DNA from: Brevundimonas sp. AAP58
Lineage (GTDB): Bacteria > Pseudomonadota > Alphaproteobacteria > Caulobacterales > Caulobacteraceae
DNA length: 64,000 bases
NCBI RefSeq assembly: GCF_001295975.1
Contig: NZ_LJHU01000011.1
Coordinates: forward strand, 1 to 64,000
Direction: 5' to 3'
A program made the translations under genes and the position numbers. A model generated the notes under the pieces. That model worked only from the letters and a program-made list of their open reading frames with translations. It was not told the origin of the DNA and did not search any database. This document shows, one piece after another, positions 1-7,283 of this stretch. Numbering within the stretch: the first letter of the stretch is position 1; the number at the start of each line of letters is the position of its first letter.

Positions 1-19
1 CCCGCCGATGAGTTTCACC

Positions 20-64
20 CCTCATCCGGCCCTCCGGGCCACCTTCTCCCGCAAGGGGAGAAGG
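20..64. repeat. Two-hairpin intergenic repeat element
   Basis: Two adjacent inverted repeats lie just downstream of the spanin gene. GGCCC/GGGCC occupies 28-40. A perfect 9-bp arm pair, CCTTCTCCC (42-50) and GGGAGAAGG (56-64), has a 5-nt loop. The composition resembles the short palindromic intergenic repeats scattered through alphaproteobacterial genomes. It may also end transcription of the minus-strand cassette, although no T-run follows. Family membership is recalled, not searched. Confidence 0.55.
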
Positions 65-69
65 GAGCG

Positions 70-363
70 TCAGGGCGAACTCGACCTGTCGTGCGCCGCC
101 CGTTCAGCTCTCAAAGTCTCGACCGCCAGCCGCCGGGCGGCGTCGCACGCGACGATCTGCGCCCCGCGCGTGACGTAGCCGATCTCGAGGTCCGCCAGCG
201 TCGCGGCTTCCGGCAGGCGATGCAGCTCACAGGGCCGGGCGGCCGTCTCTGGCAGGGTCAGGCGCGGCGGGGCAACCGCCGAGGTCGGGCGCGATGCGGC
301 ACAGCTCGTCATCGTGAGCGCGCAGACGATCGAGACGGTCAGACGAAAGCGGCAGTTCGGCAT
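70..363 (-). CDS. Rz1-like outer-membrane spanin lipoprotein
   Basis: A 97-aa protein starting MPNCRF (an alternative ATG lies one codon upstream at 366). It begins with a short hydrophobic signal and a lipobox-like stretch (ALTMTSCAAS), so it is probably cleaved and lipidated at that Cys, followed by a small periplasmic domain. Its start lies inside the preceding gene (227-673) in another reading frame, the classic Rz/Rz1 nested layout of phage spanins. The role is inferred from architecture: an outer-membrane partner that completes lysis by fusing the membranes. It is the last gene of the minus-strand cassette. Sequence identity to a named spanin family is not claimed. Confidence 0.6.
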   Translation of the reverse strand: MPNCRFRLTVSIVCALTMTSCAASRPTSAVAPPRLTLPETAARPCELHRLPEAATLADLEIGYVTRGAQIVACDAARRLAVETLRAERAAHDRSSSP

Positions 364-673
364 CATGGGCGGTTCGAGCCTCCAGAAGGATGGGGGTGGT
401 GGCGGCTTGCGTCCGCCGGGTGATGGCGTGGGCGGCGTCGAGCCGGGCGACCTGCCCGGTCTGACCCTCGGCCTCGGCCGCGCGGGTGGCGGCCTCGGAG
501 CGCGCCAGGTCGGCGGCGGCTTCGGCCCGATCCGCACGGCGGCGCGCGAGATCCAAGGGGTCCCAGCGGAAGCCGAGACCGCCGAGCAGCACAGATACGA
601 TGGCTACGCCGACGAGGATCACCGTCAGCCACCCGAGCGGGGTCAGGCTGCGAAGAAGCGCGGTCGGGCTCAT
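227..673 (-). CDS. Rz-like inner-membrane spanin (TM plus coiled coil)
   Basis: A 148-aa protein starting MSPTALL. One strong transmembrane segment lies at about residues 12-32 (LGWLTVILVGVAIVSVLLGG). An Ala/Arg/Glu-rich helical region follows, typical of a periplasmic coiled coil, and then a short C-terminal part with two Cys. The start overlaps the M15 peptidase stop by 4 bp (ATGA, 670-673). The Rz1-like gene begins inside it in another frame. Membrane anchor, coiled coil and nested partner fit an i-spanin. Primary sequence of spanins is poorly conserved, so the call rests on architecture and position. Confidence 0.55.
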   Translation of the reverse strand: MSPTALLRSLTPLGWLTVILVGVAIVSVLLGGLGFRWDPLDLARRRADRAEAAADLARSEAATRAAEAEGQTGQVARLDAAHAITRRTQAATTPILLEARTAHDAELPLSSDRLDRLRAHDDELCRIAPDLGGCPAAPDPARDGRPAL

Positions 674-1053
674 GGGAACACCCGCCGGTCGAGCTCGAAG
701 TGGGGCCCGTCCCGCAAGGTCGGCCAGTCGCCGCCCCAGACAATGGCGACACCCCGCTCGTGCGCCGCCGCCTTCACCGCGAGCGCGATGCGGGGATAGA
801 GGGGCCAGTCCCACCGCACCTTGCCGTCGATCAGGGCCGCGACGTCGACCGCATGACCGGTCAGGTGCCGTGACTTCAGCGTCCGGCTGGCTCCGGCGCG
901 GACCAGCGCCGTCTGCCGCTCCGGGGACCTCAGGCCCTCGGTGATCATGAAGTCGACGGGGGAGCGGCGGATAGCCTCCTCCATCACCCCGACCAGGGCC
1001 GGATGGACGCCCTTCATCCGCTGGCGCGAGCGGGCCGAGAAGCGAAAGCTCAT
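670..1053 (-). CDS. M15-family peptidoglycan peptidase (endolysin-like)
   Basis: A 127-aa single-domain M15 (VanY/endolysin-type) zinc peptidase. Visible ligand motifs are SRHLTGHAVDV (His63 and Asp70) and DGPHFEL (His118), the H-D-H zinc set of the family. The length matches phage endolysins of the M15 group and leaves no room for a signal peptide, so export would need a holin. The start MSFRF was chosen because it overlaps the holin-like stop by 4 bp (1050-1053). The expected role is cleavage of peptide crosslinks in the cell wall during lysis. Its neighbours (holin-like upstream, spanins downstream) support a lysis job. Confidence 0.8.
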   Translation of the reverse strand: MSFRFSARSRQRMKGVHPALVGVMEEAIRRSPVDFMITEGLRSPERQTALVRAGASRTLKSRHLTGHAVDVAALIDGKVRWDWPLYPRIALAVKAAAHERGVAIVWGGDWPTLRDGPHFELDRRVFP

Positions 1054-1319
1054 CGCGTCCCTCCCTCGGCCAGGCGCAGGCGCAGGTTGGCCAGAAGGGC
1101 GACCAACTGCTGGGCCGTCGGGGCGACGAGGTAGAGCACGAGCGTTAGGGCCAGTAGCCCCATGAGCCCGGCCGCCACGCGCGGCAGCTGGGCCGGTTCG
1201 GTGCGCTCGACCGCCGAGGCCAGAAGCCGCCACAGGGCGAAGCTGGCGACGAAGACATAGAGCCGCCGCCATAGCCACTGGGCCTCGGCGAGCGGGGGGA
1301 TCAGGTTGCGGTCAGTCAT
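1050..1319 (-). CDS. Small two-helix membrane protein, holin candidate
   Basis: About 89 aa starting MTDRNL (an adjacent upstream ATG at 1322 is possible). Two hydrophobic helices are visible at about residues 18-35 and 52-70, with an Arg-rich C-terminus, consistent with a class II-like holin. It overlaps the 56-aa gene upstream (stop at 1312) and the M15 peptidase downstream (4 bp). Paired start codons, as at 1322 and 1319, are a known holin/antiholin feature but could be chance here. Function is inferred from size, topology and its place next to an endolysin. Confidence 0.5.
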   Translation of the reverse strand: MTDRNLIPPLAEAQWLWRRLYVFVASFALWRLLASAVERTEPAQLPRVAAGLMGLLALTLVLYLVAPTAQQLVALLANLRLRLAEGGTR

Positions 1320-1482
1320 CATTGGTCTCCGCATGGAAATCGGATCGGGTAGAGCGCCAGTCGGCGCCGATGTGGTTCAGGCCCTCGCGGCGGGTCAGCC
1401 GTCGCGGCTGCTCCCAGACCTCGGGTTCCAGCAGGCGGTCGTCGGGATCGAGGGCGCGCCGGCGGCGGAAAAGGGCGCTCAT
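1312..1482 (-). CDS. Uncharacterised 56-aa Arg-rich protein in the lysis/tail cassette
   Basis: Starts MSALFRRRR and ends in HAETNDD. It is very basic at the N-terminus, with Trp residues mid-sequence, no membrane helix and no recognised domain. The gene is supported by coupling: its ATG overlaps the DUF2793 stop by 4 bp (1479-1482), and its TGA at 1312-1314 lies within the first codons of the holin-like gene. No function can be assigned. Small tail-assembly or lysis accessory proteins are common at such positions. Confidence 0.55.
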   Translation of the reverse strand: MSALFRRRRALDPDDRLLEPEVWEQPRRLTRREGLNHIGADWRSTRSDFHAETNDD

Positions 1483-2969
1483 CCCTGCACCAGGATCAGG
1501 ACGGCCCCGGCCGCGCCCGGGCCGCCGACGCCTCCCGAGGAGACCCCGGCCCCGCCACCACCGCCGCCCGCGCCGTAGGCTCCACCCGCGCCGCCGTCGA
1601 AGCCCGCCCCAGAGCCGGAAGCGGATCCGCCGCCCCCTCCCCCGCCGCTGATCGACACCGGCACGGGCGGGGCGGCACCCGCAGAGCCCGGCACCGACGA
1701 ACCGCCCGCGCCTCCCACAGCAGGACAGGCCAGCAAGCCGCCCGCGCCTCCGGACCCGCCGGGATGCGCCGTGCCACCCGCCTCAAGGGAGCCGCCTGCG
1801 CCACCGCCACCCGACGCGGCCGGAGCGGCGAACGCACCCCCCGCCCCGCCCGTCGCCGAAGCCGAGGTCGATCCCCCGCCGTTGCCGCCGAGCAGACCCT
1901 GTCCACCCGAACCGCCCGCGCCGCCGGACGCGCCGGCCTGACCGGCCGCTCCGCCTTTGGCGGTCAGCAGGGTCGCGCCACCGGACGTGACGACCGTGTC
2001 ACCACCGTCCGCTCCGGCCTCCCCGCCCGCGCCGATCGTGACCGTCAGCAGGCCCGGCAGATCGGCTGTGGGCCAGAGGGCCGTGGACAGGCCGCCGCCT
2101 CCCCCGCCCCCACCGCCGTTCCTGAGGCCGCTGGTGCCGAACGCCCCCGCCCCACCACCGCCTCCGCCGCCGACCGCCGTGACGGACAACAGCCGTGCCC
2201 AGTCCGGCGGGCTCCAGGCTCCACCCGCCGTCAGCAGCACGGCCTCGGCCCGTGCCGCGCCCCGCGCGAACCAGGCCCGGCCGTCCTCGGAGTCGACGCG
2301 GAAAGCTTCGGACCAGGCGGACCCGTCGGCCGAGACCTTGAGCACGAGGTCGTCGTCGCCGATCAGGCCGAATTCGGCCCGGCCGCCGTAGCCGCTCTGG
2401 AACAGCAGGGAGAGGACGTCCGTCGGCGTGTCCTTGTTGAGCGTGATCCGCAGATCGCCGTCGCCGCCGTCGGCCTCAGGCCGGGCGGTCCAAAGGGCCT
2501 TGTTGACCTTGGCCGCGAAGGGATTGGCCGCGTCGGCCTCGGTATTCAGGCCCAGCCGGGTCAGGTTCTGGTGCTGCCCCCGGCGCAGGATCGGATTCCA
2601 GCCGCCGGCCTCGCGCACGACCAGCTCTTCCCGGTCCTGCACAAGGGCCATCGCGCCAACCGGCACGGGCACGCGCACCCAGCCGCCGCTCTCGGCGCGG
2701 ACCAGATCGCCCGTGTTCCAATCGGACCAGAACTGCCCGACAGCCTCCGCAGGCAGAATGTAAAGATCACCCTCCGCCACCGAGTCCACGGAGTCCGGAG
2801 AGTCCACGGAGTCCACGGAGTCCGGCTCGACCGCCGTAGTGCGGCTGACCACGGACAGTTGGGTCAGGGTGTCGAGGCGGGCGAGCGCCTCGTTGACGGT
2901 GACGTGCTTCTGAAGCTGGCCCGCCGCGACATAGGGCAGGGTCAGGCGGGCGCTGTGGCTGGATGACAT
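1479..2969 (-). CDS. DUF2793 tail-fibre-like protein with Gly-rich C-terminus
   Basis: A 496-aa protein. The N-terminal ~200 residues match the DUF2793 pattern seen in phage and GTA tail-associated proteins (LTLPYVAAGQLQKHVTVNEALARLD, split as LTLPYVAAG and QKHVTVNEAL; later AEGDLYILP, WNPILRRG). The C-terminal ~220 residues are extremely Gly/Ala-rich with GGGGG runs, typical of fibre or adhesin tips. Residues about 50-65 are a D-S-V repeat encoded by a 9-bp tandem array. First gene of the minus-strand cassette; the next gene starts within its stop codon. The inferred role is a receptor-binding tail fibre. Domain recognition is from memory. Confidence 0.75.
   Translation of the reverse strand: MSSSHSARLTLPYVAAGQLQKHVTVNEALARLDTLTQLSVVSRTTAVEPDSVDSVDSPDSVDSVAEGDLYILPAEAVGQFWSDWNTGDLVRAESGGWVRVPVPVGAMALVQDREELVVREAGGWNPILRRGQHQNLTRLGLNTEADAANPFAAKVNKALWTARPEADGGDGDLRITLNKDTPTDVLSLLFQSGYGGRAEFGLIGDDDLVLKVSADGSAWSEAFRVDSEDGRAWFARGAARAEAVLLTAGGAWSPPDWARLLSVTAVGGGGGGGAGAFGTSGLRNGGGGGGGGGLSTALWPTADLPGLLTVTIGAGGEAGADGGDTVVTSGGATLLTAKGGAAGQAGASGGAGGSGGQGLLGGNGGGSTSASATGGAGGAFAAPAASGGGGAGGSLEAGGTAHPGGSGGAGGLLACPAVGGAGGSSVPGSAGAAPPVPVSISGGGGGGGSASGSGAGFDGGAGGAYGAGGGGGGAGVSSGGVGGPGAAGAVLILVQG
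2782..2826. repeat. 9-bp in-frame tandem repeat (five units)
   Basis: Five consecutive 9-bp units of GAGTCCACG or the variant GAGTCCGGM, inside the DUF2793 gene. They encode alternating D-S-V / D-S-P triplets. Copy changes would keep the reading frame, so the array could vary linker length without inactivating the protein. Confidence 0.8.
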
Positions 2970-3110
2970 GGACGATCTCCGTTGGTGTTCGGAGACCAGT
3001 CTGGGTGAGCCGCGAATGCGGGCGCGTTCAGCGCGCCTTAATCGGGACGGCTGTTGATTTCTCGACGTTTTTCGGCGCGTCGTTGGATAATTGAAAAAAA
3101 CAGCGAGTGC

Positions 3111-3144
3111 GGGGAGGCCGTTGGAAGGGCTGGGAGGCCTCCCC
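3111..3144 (-). terminator. Possible terminator hairpin downstream of the anti-sigma gene
   Basis: Perfect 9-bp arms GGGGAGGCC (3111-3119) and GGCCTCCCC (3136-3144) with a 16-nt loop. Read on the minus strand, a run of seven T follows about 10 nt after the stem. It lies about 100 bp beyond the anti-sigma stop. The loop length and distance to the T-run make it a weak intrinsic terminator. The rest of the 2970-3240 gap shows no gene. Confidence 0.4.
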
Positions 3145-3240
3145 GCGGACCGGCGCGCGGCTGTCAGGACCCCGACGCCGGGGGCGGCGTCGATGCGCGA
3201 CGGTCAGATGATCTACGGCCGCGCGTGGCGACCGGATGCG

Positions 3241-3969
3241 TCAGAGCTGCTGAAGTTCGCCGGATGCGACAACCGGTCCCTGAGGCGCGTCCGGCGGAGG
3301 CGTCGTGCCGGGTGCCTCGAGCGAGATGGCGACCGCCGTGGCCGTGCCCGCCTGCCCCGTCAGGGCATCGGACAGGGTCTGGCGCGACACCCCGTCCGCG
3401 TCGATGGTGCCGACCAGCTGGACCCCGCCTTCCGGCTTGACCAGCCACAGGTGCGGCACGCCGTCGGCGGCTGCGATCGCCCCGGTCGGGGCGACGAACA
3501 GGTTTCCGGTGACGGTGTCATAGGCCAGGATCACGGCCTGTCCGCCCCCCTCTGAGAGCGTCAGGGTCGCCACGCGGGTCACGCCGCCGGCCGGAGCCTC
3601 AGGAGCCACCACGACGGGCGCGGGAGCCGGACGCGCGATCAGCACGGCGACGGCGACCAGACTGGCGGCCAAAAGGCCGGTCGAGCCGATGGCCCAGCCG
3701 CGCCAGAAGCCGACGCGGCCATTGTCGTTGGCGACCGGGGCGATGGCCGCCTCGACGCGGGCCCAGACGCCAGCAGAGGGCTCAACGGCCCGCACCTCGG
3801 CGGCGAAGGCGGACAGATGGGCGTTCCAGACCTCGACCTCTCGCGCGAAGGCAGGATCGGACGCCTGTCGGGCGCGCGCGGCGCGTTCATCCTCGGCCGA
3901 CAGGACACGCAGCGCGAGTTCACCGGCCAGGGCGCGGTCGTCTTCGGAAGGGGTCATCGGCTCGGTCAT
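3241..3969 (-). CDS. RskA-family anti-sigma factor
   Basis: A 242-aa single-pass membrane protein. A cytoplasmic N-terminal part (residues 1-90) carries an anti-sigma-like helical region. A transmembrane helix lies at about residues 93-112 (AIGSTGLLAASLVAVAVLIA), followed by a periplasmic RskA-type domain (residues 130-230) with the PHLWLV pattern. It overlaps the upstream ECF sigma gene by 4 bp (3966-3969), the usual sigma/anti-sigma operon. It is expected to hold the sigma factor inactive until a periplasmic signal leads to its release. The signal is unknown. An in-frame ATG four codons downstream is a possible alternative start. Confidence 0.85.
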   Translation of the reverse strand: MTEPMTPSEDDRALAGELALRVLSAEDERAARARQASDPAFAREVEVWNAHLSAFAAEVRAVEPSAGVWARVEAAIAPVANDNGRVGFWRGWAIGSTGLLAASLVAVAVLIARPAPAPVVVAPEAPAGGVTRVATLTLSEGGGQAVILAYDTVTGNLFVAPTGAIAAADGVPHLWLVKPEGGVQLVGTIDADGVSRQTLSDALTGQAGTATAVAISLEAPGTTPPPDAPQGPVVASGELQQL

Positions 3970-4523
3970 GATTCGAGGCAGCTCCTCAGCCGCATCAGCC
4001 CCCTGCGAATCCAGCTCTTCATCGTGCCCAGCGGCACGTTCTCGCGCTGGGCCAATTCATCATAGGTCGCGCCCTCGAAGAAGGCGGTCCGGATCACGGC
4101 CCGCGCCCGATCCTCCAGGGTTTCGAGGCAGGTGTTCAGCCGCGCCGCCTCGTCGGCCTGTTCGACCACGTCAGACGCCAGCGGCCCGGCGTCAGCCAGG
4201 TCATGGGCGTCCTCGACCGGGGCGGCGTTCTTCATCGGCGCGGCGGAGCGCAGCCGGTCGATGGCGCGGTTCCGGGCGATCGTCACCAGCCAGGTGATGG
4301 GGCTGGCCCGGCTCGCATCGAAGCTCGCGGCCTTTCTCCAGACTGTGACATAGGTGTCTTGCAAAACGTCCTCGGCCGATTGGCGGTCAGGCAAGATACG
4401 CAGGCAGACACCAAACAGCTTCGCGGAGGTCGCTTCATAGACGGTGCGAAAGGCGGAACGATCCCCCTGACCGGCCTGGACCAGCGCCACGGCCAGTTCG
4501 TCTCGCGTCAACATCAATCCCAT
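3966..4523 (-). CDS. ECF-type RNA polymerase sigma factor
   Basis: A 185-aa sigma-70 family factor with only regions 2 and 4. Region 2 contains RILPDRQSAEDVLQDTYVTVW and the promoter-melting segment ITWLVTIARNRAIDRLR (split here as ITWLVTIARNR and AIDRLR). Region 4 contains YDELAQRENVPLGTMKSWIRRG, an HTH for -35 recognition. It is translationally coupled to the RskA-like anti-sigma gene. It resembles the SigK/RskA grouping. The target regulon cannot be read from this window. An alternative start is M4. Confidence 0.9.
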   Translation of the reverse strand: MGLMLTRDELAVALVQAGQGDRSAFRTVYEATSAKLFGVCLRILPDRQSAEDVLQDTYVTVWRKAASFDASRASPITWLVTIARNRAIDRLRSAAPMKNAAPVEDAHDLADAGPLASDVVEQADEAARLNTCLETLEDRARAVIRTAFFEGATYDELAQRENVPLGTMKSWIRRGLMRLRSCLES

Positions 4524-4595
4524 GAACCACTCGAAACGACTGCAACTTTTGGACTAGGACGGGTGCAAGCGTCGCCGTCAAGCTGAATGCACGGA

Positions 4596-5069
4596 TCAGT
4601 CGTGCAGATAGACGATGCGCCGCTTCTTCGGGTCGGCCCGCATGGCGGCGACGTGGCGGTCGTGATCGCCCGAGGCGCGGGCGTCGCGCTCGCTGGCCTC
4701 GACCCAGTGGGTGGTCTCGATGTCCTTCTGCAGCGCCTTGGCCGCCATGAGGTGACCGGGAAAGAAGAAGTCGACCACGTCCGGCGCGAACGGCACGACC
4801 TCACCCACGGCCGTCGTGGCGCTGTCGAAGCCGAGGTAGCCGACCATGCGCAGGATCGTGCCGGGCGCGGCCTTGGCCCTGACCGCTTGCAGCAGAAGCC
4901 AGCCGCTGGCACCGACCGAGTAGACAGTGCCGACCACGGGAATCCAGGTCAGGAGGCCGTCGAGACCCACGCCGAACGGCCCGAAGCCCACGGCCCGGTC
5001 CGAGAGCTTCTTGATGCCCTCGACATTGGACCAGATCTTTTCGATATCCGCGAACGATCGATTAGCCAT
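4596..5069 (-). CDS. DUF4112 membrane protein
   Basis: A 157-aa protein with the DUF4112 pattern: an N-terminal helical start, then hydrophobic segments around FGVGLDGLLTWIPVVGTVYS and the later VGYLGFDSATTAVGEVVPFA with PDVVDFFF. The C-terminus is soluble and charged and may be cytoplasmic. An RBS-like GAGGGCAGGG precedes the ATG. DUF4112 has no established biochemical role. It is divergent from the EEP gene (68-bp gap) and downstream of neither operon, so context adds little. Confidence 0.8.
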   Translation of the reverse strand: MANRSFADIEKIWSNVEGIKKLSDRAVGFGPFGVGLDGLLTWIPVVGTVYSVGASGWLLLQAVRAKAAPGTILRMVGYLGFDSATTAVGEVVPFAPDVVDFFFPGHLMAAKALQKDIETTHWVEASERDARASGDHDRHVAAMRADPKKRRIVYLHD

Positions 5070-5137
5070 CCCTGCCCTCCATAGCGGCGGGTCAACGCGC
5101 CAAGACGACCCCTGTTCACCGAGGAAAGCAACCTATC

Positions 5138-6109
5138 GTGACGCTTGCGACCCGGCCGCGCCTTCGATTGTTCCTGGCGGTGGTTCTGATCCTGCTGTCC
5201 GGCGGTCCGCTGGTCATCGCCCTGGCGTCCCTCAGCGGCCACGGCCACCGCTGGGTGGACATTCTGGCCCAGTTCGTGGGGCCGGCGCTGGTGGCGGCGA
5301 CGCTGCTGGTCGGGGCGGCTCTGCTGCTGCGGTCGAAGGTCGCCGTTGGCGTGACGGGACTGGTCCTCGCGACCGTGATCGCGGCGGGTTCGCCCCAATG
5401 GTTGCCGACGAGAGGCTGGGCGGCGAAGGAGCCGGGCTTCACCCTCTATTTCGCCAACCTGTACGTCGGAAACGACGATGTGGAGACGATCGCGCGTTCG
5501 GTCGAGGACGCCAACGCCGACATCGTGGTGCTGATCGAGATCGGCGACGGCGTGCGGCCCGGGCTCGACCGGGTGCTGGCAGACTATCCGTATCGAACGA
5601 GCACCCCGCGCGTGGAAGGCGGTGCCGGTCCTTCGACCATGCTGATCGCCAGTCGCTGGCCCCTGACCCCGCGCCCCATTGAACTGACGCACATGTTCGC
5701 CGTGGCGGCGGAGGTCGAGACGCCGTCGGGCCCGGTGACCATCGGGGGCATCCACCTGACCCGCCCCTGGCCGTTTCAGTACCAGTGGGCCCAGATCATC
5801 CAGACCCAGGGCCTTTTGGAGTGGCGAAAGGGCGTGGAGGGGCCACTGGTGCTGGCCGGAGACTTCAACAGCGTGTCCTCGGCCCGCATTGGACGAATGA
5901 TCCGGTCGGAAGGCGGGTTGATCGCCGCGCCCGGATGGCCGGGGACCTGGCCGTCCTTCCTGCCGGCGTGGGCGGGCATGACGATCGACCAGGTCTATCG
6001 CACGCCCGACATCGCTCTGACGCGGCGCCGGGTCGGGCGGGACAACGGCTCGGACCACCGGCCGGTGGTCGTGCGCATGGTCAGGTCGGCCGGGACGCCA
6101 GCCGCCTGA
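5138..6109 (+). CDS. Endonuclease/exonuclease/phosphatase (EEP) family membrane protein
   Basis: A 323-aa protein with a GTG start preceded by GAGGAAAG. Three hydrophobic helices fill residues 8-95, and the EEP domain occupies residues ~105-315. Visible active-site motifs are FANLYVGN (Asn), VLIEIGDG (catalytic Glu), GGIHLTRPW, AGDFNSVSSA (Asp-Asn) and GSDHRPVVV (Asp-His). The domain probably faces the periplasm. Family members hydrolyse phosphodiesters of nucleic acids, lipids or sugars; the substrate here is unknown. The 3' end overlaps the convergent CCA-transferase gene by 29 bp. Confidence 0.85.
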   Translation: MTLATRPRLRLFLAVVLILLSGGPLVIALASLSGHGHRWVDILAQFVGPALVAATLLVGAALLLRSKVAVGVTGLVLATVIAAGSPQWLPTRGWAAKEPGFTLYFANLYVGNDDVETIARSVEDANADIVVLIEIGDGVRPGLDRVLADYPYRTSTPRVEGGAGPSTMLIASRWPLTPRPIELTHMFAVAAEVETPSGPVTIGGIHLTRPWPFQYQWAQIIQTQGLLEWRKGVEGPLVLAGDFNSVSSARIGRMIRSEGGLIAAPGWPGTWPSFLPAWAGMTIDQVYRTPDIALTRRRVGRDNGSDHRPVVVRMVRSAGTPAA

Positions 6110-7283
6110 GCCGCTCGTCGTGGCCGTCGTCGGGGAAGTCGGCGGCGACCCATTCATCCTCGAAGGCCTTGAGGATGCGGCCGGTCTCCGGACCGGGCGC
6201 GACGCCCAGCCTGGCCACCTCGCGCCCGCCGACAGGCATGCGGGGCGGGGTCCAGTCGGCGACCGTCGCCAGCGCGCTATCCGCCGAAGCGCCCCCGGCA
6301 GCCTGTCCGCGCAGGACCCGGTCCCGAACCGCCTCCGCGCCGAGACGATAGATCAGGGCCCGCAGCGTCGGCGTCGGCGTCCGGGGGTCCAGAGGGCCGT
6401 GCGAGGCGGCTTCCAGCCGATGCTCGACCGCGCGGGGCAAGCGCAAGGCACCGGCCGTCCGCGCGACCTCGGCCGGATCGTCGGGCAGCAAGGCCGACAG
6501 CCGCAGCACCGGGTCATCGCTCAGGTCGATGAGGGCCTCGAACGCGGCGAGGTCGGCGACCGCCGGGATCAGCCGGTCCAGGACTCCGGTGCGCCGCATT
6601 GCCTTCACGGACGCGCGCGGATCGGGCGCGGCCAGCAGTTTCAGCAGTTCCTTCGACACCCGCTCGGCCGACAGGCGCGACAGGCTGCCGGCGTGGTCGG
6701 CACAGGCGGCGAGACCGACGGCATCGGGCTCGTCTCGCCCATACCAGGCGAAGAAGCGGAAGAAGCGCAGGATACGGAGGTGATCCTCCTCGATCCTTTG
6801 ATGCGGATCGCCGACGAAGACGACCCGGCCCGCCAAGGCATCTTCCAGCCCGCCGCCGGTCGGATCGAAGATATGGCCGGATCGATCGGCGTAGAGGGCG
6901 TTCAGGCGGAAATCCCGGCGACGGGCGTCCTCGCCCCAGTCGTCGGTGAAGGCCACCACCGCGCGGCGGCCGTCCGTCTCGACGTCGCGCCGCAGGGTGG
7001 TGATCTCGAAGGGCTTGCGGTCCGCCACAGCCGTGACGGTGCCGTGGGCAAGGCCGGTCGGGACGGATTTGATCCCGGCCTTCTTCAGGGCCGCCAGCGT
7101 TTCCTCGGGCTTCAGCCTTGTGGCGATGTCGATGTCGTCGACGGGTCGACCGACGAGGCTGTTGCGGACGCTGCCACCGACGAAGCGCGCGCTGTCCGGC
7201 CCGCCCGCGGCCTCCAGCGCGGCCATGACCCGCACCGTCGCCGGGTCGGTCAGCCAGAGCTGGCCCGCCAGAGACCCGCTCAC
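6081..7283 (-). CDS. cca: CCA tRNA nucleotidyltransferase
   Basis: A 400-aa class II nucleotidyltransferase that adds or repairs the 3' CCA of tRNAs. The head domain shows FVGGSVRNSL (residues 34-43) and the metal-binding VDDIDIATRL (Asp50, Asp52), followed by the RRDFRLNALY motif and the RNA-binding neck/body region with LRFFRFFAWYG. The start is GTG at 7283, giving a GTGA overlap with the NUDIX stop. No HD phosphohydrolase domain is seen. The NUDIX-cca coupling is common in alphaproteobacteria. Confidence 0.9.
   Translation of the reverse strand: MSGSLAGQLWLTDPATVRVMAALEAAGGPDSARFVGGSVRNSLVGRPVDDIDIATRLKPEETLAALKKAGIKSVPTGLAHGTVTAVADRKPFEITTLRRDVETDGRRAVVAFTDDWGEDARRRDFRLNALYADRSGHIFDPTGGGLEDALAGRVVFVGDPHQRIEEDHLRILRFFRFFAWYGRDEPDAVGLAACADHAGSLSRLSAERVSKELLKLLAAPDPRASVKAMRRTGVLDRLIPAVADLAAFEALIDLSDDPVLRLSALLPDDPAEVARTAGALRLPRAVEHRLEAASHGPLDPRTPTPTLRALIYRLGAEAVRDRVLRGQAAGGASADSALATVADWTPPRMPVGGREVARLGVAPGPETGRILKAFEDEWVAADFPDDGHDERLRRLASRPT

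Noticed and set aside
1490-2200. Repetitive CCGCC-rich stretch resembling a repeat array or CRISPR
   Set aside because: Irregular period and explained by Gly codons of the DUF2793 C-terminus; no constant repeats with unique spacers.
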